Source: Dechloromonas sp. UBA6271 (lineage in GTDB: Bacteria; Pseudomonadota; Gammaproteobacteria; Burkholderiales; Rhodocyclaceae). Taken from it: a stretch of 64,000 nt of DNA. The DNA is taken from the NCBI GenBank assembly GCA_002440665.1, contig DJUX01000036.1, positions 14,310 to 78,309 on the forward strand. The letters run 5' to 3'. A model generated the notes under the pieces. The model did not search any database, had not been told where the DNA came from, and saw nothing but the letters and a program-made list of their open reading frames with translations. The translations under genes and the position numbers were made by a program. Of the stretch, positions 57,952 to 64,000 are shown in pieces (the first letter of the stretch is position 1; each line of letters begins with the position of its first letter).

Positions 57952-57980
57952 TTGACAGCTTATTCGAGCATCCCTATAAT
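57952..57980 (+). promoter_or_regulatory. Consensus sigma-70 promoter of the tRNA-Lys genes
   Basis: TTGACA at 57952-57957, exactly 17 bases, TATAAT at 57975-57980: both boxes are perfect. Start of the first tRNA is 16 bases after the -10. Confidence 0.9.
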
Positions 57981-57995
57981 CCGCGCTCCCAGGTC

Positions 57996-58071
57996 GGGTC
58001 GGTAGCTCAGTCGGTAGAGCAGCGGACTTTTAATCCGTTGGTCCCGAGTTCGAATCTCGGCCGACCCACCA
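57996..58071 (+). tRNA. tRNA-Lys (anticodon TTT)
   Basis: 76 bases with CCA encoded. Acceptor arms GGGTCGG / CCGACCC, D-loop GCTCAGTCGGTAGAGC, anticodon loop CTTTTAA, T-loop GTTCGAATC. Confidence 0.97.
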
Positions 58072-58088
58072 GTCTTTTGGGAAAGTCT

Positions 58089-58164
58089 GGGGCGCTAGCT
58101 CAGTTGGTAGAGCAGCGGACTCTTAATCCGTAGGTCGACAGTTCGAATCTGTCGCGCCCCACCA
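58089..58164 (+). tRNA. tRNA-Lys (anticodon CTT)
   Basis: 76 bases with CCA encoded. Acceptor arms GGGGCGC / GCGCCCC, anticodon loop CTCTTAA, T-loop GTTCGAATC. It lies 17 bases after the first tRNA, in one transcript. Confidence 0.96.
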
Positions 58165-58170
58165 GAAATT

Positions 58171-58201
58171 CAAAGGCCTGCGCCAAAGCGCAGGCCTTTT
58201 C
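58171..58201 (+). terminator. Terminator of the tRNA operon
   Basis: AAAGGCCTGCG / CGCAGGCCTTT perfect 11-bp stem with 6-base loop, followed by T; it may also serve the ProQ-like gene from the other side. Confidence 0.85.
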
Positions 58202-58227
58202 CGTTTCAGATCCGCCAGAACAACCGC

Positions 58228-58650
58228 TTACTTCGCCTTGCGGCCGAATTTCTCAGTAAGCTGATTGAGTTTTTCCACCCGGCGCTCTTCAGCCTTGGCA
58301 GCAGCTTCTTCAGCCTTGCGCTGTTCGGCTTTCTTCTTGAAACGCTCACGCAGGAGTTCACCGGAATGAGTACGCGCCTCCGCGGTGACCTCTCCGGCAG
58401 CCGATCCATCCAGGTTGAGCCGGACTTCAGCCTTCTCCATCTCCTTCAGGTAGCGCGTTGACATGGTGTGGCTGCGCAACGCGAGTCGCAGCGCCTTGCG
58501 GCTCAGTTCGGGCTGTTGCGCGAGAAGCTGCTTGTCGATGCCGATCGCCAGCGGGCTGAAGTTGCGAAATACATCGAAGCTGGCTTGCAGGTCCTTCAGC
58601 AGGGCACGGGCATCGATGGGCGAATCGGGTTTCTGGTCGTCAGCAGTCAT
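58228..58650 (-). CDS. ProQ/FinO-family RNA chaperone
   Basis: 140 residues. ProQ/FinO domain at about 14-105 (ALLKDLQASFDVFRNF, PLAIGIDKQLL, LRLALRSHTMSTRYLKEM) and a lysine- and arginine-rich coiled-coil tail. Members bind structured small RNAs and mRNA 3' ends. Shorter than E. coli ProQ (no C-terminal Tudor domain). Start at ATG 58650; a TTG seven codons earlier also possible. Confidence 0.86.
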   Translation of the reverse strand: MTADDQKPDSPIDARALLKDLQASFDVFRNFSPLAIGIDKQLLAQQPELSRKALRLALRSHTMSTRYLKEMEKAEVRLNLDGSAAGEVTAEARTHSGELLRERFKKKAEQRKAEEAAAKAEERRVEKLNQLTEKFGRKAK

Positions 58651-58713
58651 GATCGGGTGATTTTTTTGCAAGCGGCGAAGCGTAGCACGAAGCGCCGCTT
58701 CGCCGAAGAGGAC

Positions 58714-59589
58714 TCAGGCACTGATCTTGGCGAACCACGCCTGCATGCGCTTCCAGCCATCCTCCGCCTCTTCCCTGCGGAAACTTGGCCGATAGTCGGC
58801 ATGGAAGGCATGCGGCGCATTGTCATAGATGTGGATTTCCGACTTGCGCGCGGCGGCGCTTCCCGACTTCAAGGCCTTTTCCATCGCCTCTATGGTCTCG
58901 AGCGGAATGCCGGTATCGAGACCGCCATAGAGTCCGAGTACCGGCGCCAGCAACTTGTCGGCAACATCGATGGGATGGCGTGGCGTGAACTCGTTGACCT
59001 CGCCGACCAAGCGCCCGTACCAAGCAACACCCGCCTTGACCTGCGGATTGTGCGCACAGTAGAGCCAGGCAATGCGCCCGCCCCAGCAGAAGCCGGTAAT
59101 CGCCAGGCGGTTGGTGTCGGCACCTTGCGTCGTCGCCCAGGCGGCGGCGGCGTCGAGATCGCTCATCACCTGTGCATCCGGCGTCTTGCTGATGATCTTG
59201 GCCTGGAGTTCGGCAATGCTCGAAAACTGGCGCGGGTCGCCCAGGCGGGCGAACAATTCCGGCGCGATGGCGCAGTAGCCGAGTTTGGCGAGGCGGCGAC
59301 AGACGTCCCTGATGTATTCATGGACGCCGAATATTTCGGAAACCACCAGAACCACCGGGGGTTTGCTCGCCCCCTTGGGCACGGCGCGGTAAGCAACCAT
59401 TTCGCCGTCCTTGACCGGCACCTTGACCTCGCCGACCAGCAGACCGGTATCGTCGGTCTTGATCGCCGTCTGGGCCATCGCGGGCTGCACTGCCAGGGCA
59501 AAGCCCGCACCGAGGCTGGTCACGAGAAAGCTCCGGCGGTCAAAGGACTGCGCTGGAACGAGGCTGTCGAATTCCGGGTTGGGGCTCAT
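58714..59589 (-). CDS. Exported dienelactone-hydrolase-family protein
   Basis: 291 residues. Tat signal (FDRRSFLVTSLGAG), then an alpha/beta hydrolase with the Cys nucleophile in GFCWGG, Asp in YGGLDTGI and His in APHAFH: the full Cys-Asp-His triad. Natural substrate unknown; export to the periplasm is atypical for chlorocatechol degradation. Stands alone. Confidence 0.87.
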   Translation of the reverse strand: MSPNPEFDSLVPAQSFDRRSFLVTSLGAGFALAVQPAMAQTAIKTDDTGLLVGEVKVPVKDGEMVAYRAVPKGASKPPVVLVVSEIFGVHEYIRDVCRRLAKLGYCAIAPELFARLGDPRQFSSIAELQAKIISKTPDAQVMSDLDAAAAWATTQGADTNRLAITGFCWGGRIAWLYCAHNPQVKAGVAWYGRLVGEVNEFTPRHPIDVADKLLAPVLGLYGGLDTGIPLETIEAMEKALKSGSAAARKSEIHIYDNAPHAFHADYRPSFRREEAEDGWKRMQAWFAKISA

Positions 59590-59880
59590 GATTGTCTCCT
59601 TTGTTGTGATTACATCAGTACGATGTCGTATTGTACCAATTCTGTATGCATTATATTAAATATATCAATGGGTTATATATTATAAATTAAGCCAATTTCC
59701 TTTCCGGCTACCCTTCCAGCTACCCATTTGTTTCGTGTGTCAGTAATTACGGAACCCTCGCTGCTCCAATCGCAGTCGGCCTATTGGTAGCCAGCAACAT
59801 GAACCAAGTGCTTCAAGTCCCTAACCAAAAATCACCCCCGATTTCTCGGAGCAATCCAAGTTGAGGCTTAGCCGCATGCG
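59590..59880. other. Gene-poor A/T-rich junction
   Basis: About 290 bases without a credible gene. 59636-59695 is strongly A/T-rich (promoter of the hydrolase gene likely). From about 59700 the base composition changes, marking the edge of the accessory region. A TAG at 59869-59871 closes the helicase frame upstream. I see no clear insertion-sequence ends. Confidence 0.5.
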
Positions 59881-60744
59881 CTAAAAAATTCTACAGATAT
59901 CAACTTCCTCAACGAGCGAAATCAGGCAGATCGCCGTGTGCTGGAGTTGCTGACCGAGAAATTCAACTTGTTCAATGGCGTGTTCGGCGCATCGGATGAT
60001 GTACTTGGCAGCATTGAATCCGGTGTCGATTTTGAGAAGCGCATTCTGTCCATCTATCAGGAGTGCCGCACACCCGACGAGATTGAAACCGCCTTCAAAG
60101 CCTTGCAAGCAGAAATGGATGAGCGAATCCAAGCCAGGATGAGCGACACCCGCAAGATGCTGCTAGAGAACTTTGACGAGGATGTTCATGAACGGCTACG
60201 GATTCAGCTTTTAGATGCCAAGGCCCAGCTGGACCGATTCAGCAAGCGATTCTGGTCACTGACAGAATTCATGCTCCAGGCTCAAGCTCAATTTGATGAC
60301 GCGGCGCTGGCATTTGATTTAGCCAAACCACCAACCAAGAATATTCCGGCTGGTCGCTACCACCTGATTTCAAAATCCGCACCCGACTCAGTAGCAAAGA
60401 GCGAAGCCGACTTTGGCGCATTTCTGTATCGCCTTTCGCACCCCTTGGGCGAATATGTCATCGACCACGCGAAAGCACTGGAAACCCCCACCGCAAAGGT
60501 CGTGTTCAACATCAGCAGGCACCCAACCCGCCTCCACCTGATCGAGTCCCTGCGCGGCAAGCATGGCTACCTGGTGCTGAACAGACTGGCGATTGAAAGC
60601 TATGAGCGGGAAGAGCATCTGCTGTTCTCGGCGCTGGATGAGCAAGGCTTGAGCGCACTTACTGCAGAGACGCCCGCAGCGAATAGGGCTAAGGTCGCAC
60701 TGAGTTCGGGTAAGCTGGGAGTCATAGCGTTTTGTGAGGCCTAA
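59881..60744 (+). pseudogene. 5'-truncated SNF2-type helicase
   Basis: The frame from 59881 reads NFLNERNQADRRVLELL, LFNGVFGASDDVLGSIESG, VDFEKRILSIYQ, then a helical C-terminal region rich in acidic residues. These are the parts that follow helicase motif VI in large SNF2-like helicases found in phage-defence and restriction islands. All ATPase motifs before it are missing, and a stop codon lies three codons upstream of 59881. About 285 codons remain. A GTG at 59938 could restart translation but the product would have no helicase activity. Confidence 0.65.
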
Positions 60745-61196
60745 CGTATAAAGTCAGCTGGAGCGGTTTGTTGGGCACCAGAAGCTTCAAGCTGGCGAGC
60801 AAGGGTTCTGGCCTTTGAGATGTCAAGTTCATACTTGCCTACTCCGTCATAGATGCGGGCTACCGAAACTGCGTTCTTTATGCAGCCATAGTAGATTATG
60901 GCGAGACTGCCACCGATGTATTGGAGCAGCATGAGGTCGTCTGCGTAATGAAGGGTCTTTTCAGAGATAGCGACAAAACCGCTCTTCTGAGCCGTGGTTT
61001 TGACACTGATTTTTCGGCTTTCTTTTGAAATGACATCAAAGCCGTGCTGATTAGCCCTGTGAGCCAGTGTTCCACCCACCATGAGCGCACACTCAAACTC
61101 GCCGAGGCGACCGATCAGATGGCGAACTTCGGTAGGCTTGCCGCCAAAGTTGCCATCGACAGCAGGCGGCGAATAAGTATGCCGTGCTGCCTTCAA
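60741..61196 (-). CDS. Nuclease-like orphan protein
   Basis: 151 residues. RLGEFECALMVGG, then GFDVISKESRKISVKTTAQ. A Glu, then Asp, then K-T-T spacing recalls PD-(D/E)XK endonuclease folds, as in small proteins linked to restriction loci. Identification is by pattern only. The start is uncertain. It converges with the helicase remnant, with a four-base overlap. Confidence 0.5.
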   Translation of the reverse strand: MKAARHTYSPPAVDGNFGGKPTEVRHLIGRLGEFECALMVGGTLAHRANQHGFDVISKESRKISVKTTAQKSGFVAISEKTLHYADDLMLLQYIGGSLAIIYYGCIKNAVSVARIYDGVGKYELDISKARTLARQLEASGAQQTAPADFIR

Positions 61197-61481
61197 ATTT
61201 CAGCACCGTTCATCTTGTTCGAGGTGTCAGGAGGCGCAGAGCCTTGGCTTGGCATTTGCGAGGCCGAGGCACTGGCAGAAGTCGGCAAGCACGGTAAAGG
61301 CATTGCAGTTTTGGCGCTGTACCGGTCGCAGAGGCCAACGCTCCCTGCAACCCTGTGCCAGAGGAACGGCTTTGCTCCCGGTACGGCACTCTGGCTGGTG
61401 ACAGTCGGTTCTTGGGTGGAGGTTTGGCCGGAAATGCGGTGGCAGGCGAACATGGACAAGGCACTGCTTAGCCTTGATTGA
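61179..61481 (+). CDS. Uncertain small open frame
   Basis: About 100 codons, ATG at 61179; the later half (LALYRSQRPTLPATLCQR, WLVTVGSWVEVWPEMRW) looks protein-like, but there is no ribosome site and it overlaps the next gene's end by 14 bases. No family recognised. Confidence 0.2.
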   Translation: MPCCLQISAPFILFEVSGGAEPWLGICEAEALAEVGKHGKGIAVLALYRSQRPTLPATLCQRNGFAPGTALWLVTVGSWVEVWPEMRWQANMDKALLSLD

Positions 61482-62868
61482 TATGCCTCTCCTGCCAAGC
61501 AGAGAACTCCAAAGGCCGGATGCCAAAACGAACGGCATTGCCCGGATGCAAGGTTTTGAATTCGCCAAGCGCCAATTGGATGAAATGTTCTTTATCTTCT
61601 TCTATTACCGCAGCAGGCGTTCTGGCACGTACCGCTGCATCCGTTGCCGGTTCATCGTTGCGCACGATGGCCGCGACAACTTCGCTCAACGCCTGCCGAT
61701 AGCGCAACCGAAATATATCTGGCGGCACCAGATTCTGTTTCACTGCCACGTATTGCTGGCAGGAGCGTTCGTAGGCCCAGACGAAAACATCGCGCAGTAG
61801 TTCGATGCGATTCAACTCATACACGCCGATCATGGCATCCACATAGGCCTGCTGCGGTACGTCGATGAACGACAGCGGGCAAAGATTGTGGCGGATGAAG
61901 GGAATATTCGCCGCCAGACGCGATACCCGCTTATTCACATCCTCGAACGGTTGCAAGTAAGGCAGATGCACCATCAGGAAGAAGGCTTGCTCAAACGGGT
62001 CGTGAATTTCCGCAGCCATCTGGATAACGATGCCGAACAGTTCTTCCAGTCTTTGCGGCAAGGCCACCGGCAAATAAACGCTGCCTCCGATTTCCACCGC
62101 CCGAGTACGAACACGACCGCATGCCGATGGATCGGCCATCAAGCCATCAGATAGAAAGGCGTGCAGCGCAATGACGGTATCCGTCGTCAGATTTGCATGC
62201 TCAGGATCGCGCACCAAATATTCAATGGCATCCTTGTGGTTCAGAATCATCTGGGTTTCAAGCGCATCCTTACCTTCGGCGGCTTGGCCGAATTCGATCA
62301 GGCGTTCGGTATCCAGACGGCTGTAGGTGTTCCCCTCCAGTTGCGACGATGCCCAGGAGAGATCAATCAGCAAGCGGTTCAGTATGTCTCGGGCAAAAGT
62401 GCCTGCTGGAGTCTGGTCTGCTGGAGAGCGCCCTAGGGCGTGCAGTTGATCGCGCAGACCTTGGGGCAGGTACGTGGTTTGGTTAGGGTGATATTGTTCA
62501 AGGAATTCCAGTTTATAGCCGACTGGTGGGCGTAACTGGCGAGGTTGGCGGACGTAGGTCTTGATCTCTTCGCCTTCAAGTGAGGTCGGCACGTAAATCT
62601 CGGCGGAAACCTGACCGGTAGCATTCGCTTTCTCGTTGGTTGATGCCGAGATAATCCGAGGGGGACGGCGATACCGTACCCCACGCGACTCGCCAAACAT
62701 CTGCACTCGCCCTTGTTGTACCAGCACCGCCAAACGCCGCTGCAAGCTGCGGCGCTGCAAACTGCCTTCCAAAGACTGCAACAGTGCATCAATTCCAATC
62801 CCATCATGGTGCTTGGAGATCAGTTCGACTAGGCGGTCCAGCTCTTCTTGCGATGTGACTCTTGGCAT
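61468..62868 (-). CDS. Fic-domain protein with altered active-site motif
   Basis: 466 residues. N-terminal winged-helix region (about 5-70), linker, and Fic domain. The inhibitory-helix motif SSQLEGN is at 174-180. The catalytic motif reads QPFEDVNKRVSR (306-317) where active Fic enzymes have HPFxDGNGRxxR, so the catalytic His is Gln and the GNG anchor is VNK. A His stands five residues before (HLPY, 301). AMPylation activity is therefore doubtful, although this variant motif seems to define a subfamily. The start at 62868 has AAGGGG upstream. Confidence 0.82.
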   Translation of the reverse strand: MPRVTSQEELDRLVELISKHHDGIGIDALLQSLEGSLQRRSLQRRLAVLVQQGRVQMFGESRGVRYRRPPRIISASTNEKANATGQVSAEIYVPTSLEGEEIKTYVRQPRQLRPPVGYKLEFLEQYHPNQTTYLPQGLRDQLHALGRSPADQTPAGTFARDILNRLLIDLSWASSQLEGNTYSRLDTERLIEFGQAAEGKDALETQMILNHKDAIEYLVRDPEHANLTTDTVIALHAFLSDGLMADPSACGRVRTRAVEIGGSVYLPVALPQRLEELFGIVIQMAAEIHDPFEQAFFLMVHLPYLQPFEDVNKRVSRLAANIPFIRHNLCPLSFIDVPQQAYVDAMIGVYELNRIELLRDVFVWAYERSCQQYVAVKQNLVPPDIFRLRYRQALSEVVAAIVRNDEPATDAAVRARTPAAVIEEDKEHFIQLALGEFKTLHPGNAVRFGIRPLEFSAWQERHINQG

Positions 62869-63000
62869 ATGTTTCGTCCCCTTAAAGCCGTAAGCACCAG
62901 TATCGCGCCGCTTAAAGTGACGCGCAATAGTTTTGGCGACAAATAAAGTGTCGCGTTTTGCATTTTCGCGACACATCACAGGCTCGAAGGACTAGAACGG

Positions 63001-63528
63001 TTATGGTGGAAAGCGCAAGCTGGAAAACGTCCGTCCAGCTAAAACCGCTTTGCGTTCAATCTCTGCAGCAGAGGCCAGCCACCCCTTTTGCTCAAGGAAC
63101 AGCAGAAAAGCTCGGGTGCTCACTTTGCGGCAGTTGTCCGGCACCAGAAAACTGACACGGGCAATTTTGTGATCCTCGAACAGGAACACGCCTGTCCTCG
63201 GCGGCGATTCCAGTGCAAAGTCATTCATCGCCTCCTGAATCGCCAGTTCTCCAAGATTCGATTTTCTTGGCGCGACCACATTTGCGGAGAGGTCCTGCTG
63301 ATAGCGTTGGCTGATCTTGGTCGGCAGTACCGGAAGTTTGTGAGTTTCGACCAAACGCGCTATTTTCTCGCTGGTCGGCGTCTGGTTGCGCGTCACCTCA
63401 TGCAACACCATATCAACGAGCGCCACTGTCCAGCCCGGCCGGAATAACAGATCAAGCGAGTCTGCATAGGCCAACGTAATCAGTGGGCCGGCATCGGGCA
63501 ACAGAACAATATCTGCGGGCGACGGCAT
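63001..63528 (-). CDS. PIN-domain toxin-like protein
   Basis: 175 residues. PDAGPLITLAYADSL carries the first acidic residue (Asp12) of a PIN ribonuclease fold, and VLHEVTRNQ and FEDHKIAR supply further acidic positions. It follows a ribbon-helix-helix gene by 12 bases, the usual antitoxin-first layout. Ends in ...SSLRFPP. Confidence 0.7.
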   Translation of the reverse strand: MPSPADIVLLPDAGPLITLAYADSLDLLFRPGWTVALVDMVLHEVTRNQTPTSEKIARLVETHKLPVLPTKISQRYQQDLSANVVAPRKSNLGELAIQEAMNDFALESPPRTGVFLFEDHKIARVSFLVPDNCRKVSTRAFLLFLEQKGWLASAAEIERKAVLAGRTFSSLRFPP

Positions 63529-63540
63529 CAGACTGTTCGG

Positions 63541-63888
63541 TCAGGATGCCAACGCATGCAGGCTATCTACCATACCCTGCGTAACAGTCTCCGGGAGACG
63601 CGGCATGGGCAAATGTGCCTGTGCCATCAGCAAGAACAGATCCTCCTGACTGTCGATTCCCAAGGCTGAAAGAGCCTCGTCGTCGCCAATGCGACCCAGC
63701 GAAAAATCCAGTAGCGTTGTGAAGTTTTGATTACCGCTACGCTCGGCGGACTCAAAGGTTTCAACCAAGTAACGGAGTTCGGCGTTAAACAATGCGTTGA
63801 TCGACGTATCCGACTTGGCCGCGATCACCTTGGCTCGCTTGAGCAGGTCGCGATCCACGGAGCCCGTGAAATTAACTGTGCTTGCCAT
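63541..63888 (-). CDS. Ribbon-helix-helix antitoxin-like protein
   Basis: 115 residues. The N-terminus (STVNFTGSVDRDLLKRAK, then DTSINALFNAELRYLV) fits a ribbon-helix-helix DNA-binding domain. The C-terminal half (SALGIDSQEDLFLLMAQ) would bind and block the PIN protein. Start ATG at 63888 with GAAGGGG upstream. Confidence 0.72.
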   Translation of the reverse strand: MASTVNFTGSVDRDLLKRAKVIAAKSDTSINALFNAELRYLVETFESAERSGNQNFTTLLDFSLGRIGDDEALSALGIDSQEDLFLLMAQAHLPMPRLPETVTQGMVDSLHALAS

Positions 63889-64000
63889 CGTTACACCCCT
63901 TCTCTTGATTAACACACAAACAAGTGTAACACATTATTATGTGCTTAACTCCGTGGTAATCCGCCCGAGTTGTTCTAGATATAAACCCAGATTGTCCATT
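63889..64000 (-). promoter_or_regulatory. Promoter/operator region of the toxin-antitoxin pair
   Basis: GTGTAACAC (63924-63932) is a palindrome with a 1-base centre, about 36 bases before the antitoxin start, in an A/T-rich stretch; suited for antitoxin autorepression. Confidence 0.4.

Noticed and set aside
57996..59589. tRNA-Lys as integration site of the right-end accessory region
   Set aside because: Ordinary genes (proQ-like, hydrolase) lie between, and I see no repeat of the tRNA 3' end downstream within the window.

Overview
The window reads as chromosomal DNA of a betaproteobacterium, most likely of the Rhodocyclales (a Dechloromonas/Azonexus-like genome). This rests on gene order and content rather than a database match: ponA divergent from pilMNOPQ-aroK-aroB-gltB-gltD, cyaY/lptM/lysA, two tandem lpxL-type acyltransferases divergent from metK, an SAH riboswitch in front of ahcY, and a GC-rich, GNC-biased codon style.

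Layout. 1-1143: decayed arginase/ornithine aminotransferase gene. 1305-7405: glutamate synthase gltD and gltB. 7595-14257: aroB, aroK and the type IV pilus assembly operon pilMNOPQ, divergent from a class A penicillin-binding protein (14410-16740). 16741-18558: cyaY, lptM, lysA. 18555-22723: RND efflux pair. 22792-24885: YeeE-type sulfur transporter and a PIN protein with membrane segments. 24958-36994: a sulfur-oxidation cluster, with soxCDYZAXB plus a rhodanese on the minus strand behind an ArsR-type regulator, divergent soxEF, a cytochrome c4-like gene, and soxH / small cytochrome c / soxW. 37003-37966: a less GC-rich patch with one orphan gene. 37967-46080: AEC permease, hslVU, a two-STAS protein, and a znuABC-like set with an outer-membrane protein. 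46090-52293: rlmI, a 50-residue basic protein, xerC, DUF484, dapF, GNAT and two lpxL genes. 52453-56913: the activated-methyl cycle (metK, SAH riboswitch, ahcY, tlyA, metF). 56984-59589: MscS channel, two tRNA-Lys genes, a ProQ-like protein and a dienelactone hydrolase. 59590-63915: an accessory region with a 5'-truncated helicase, a nuclease-like orphan, a Fic protein whose motif lacks the catalytic histidine, and a PIN/ribbon-helix-helix toxin-antitoxin pair.

Most of the genes are standard. The signal that ordinary annotation does not explain is a dispersed repeat. The 10-mer TGCGGTCGAC occurs ten times in 64 kb, in both orientations and both inside and between genes. An eleventh copy starts with C, and four TGCGGTCAAC variants also occur. 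Nearly every copy is followed by two short A/T runs, the second starting 14-16 bases after the core. One pair forms an inverted repeat between metK and ahcY, and another copy merges into the metF terminator. This is the architecture of the DNA uptake sequences of Haemophilus (core plus two A/T tracts one helical turn apart) and of the paired, terminator-associated sequences of Neisseria, but the core is different. The PilQ secretin operon, the usual entry route for transforming DNA, is in the same window. I propose an uptake-sequence system in this lineage as the main lead.
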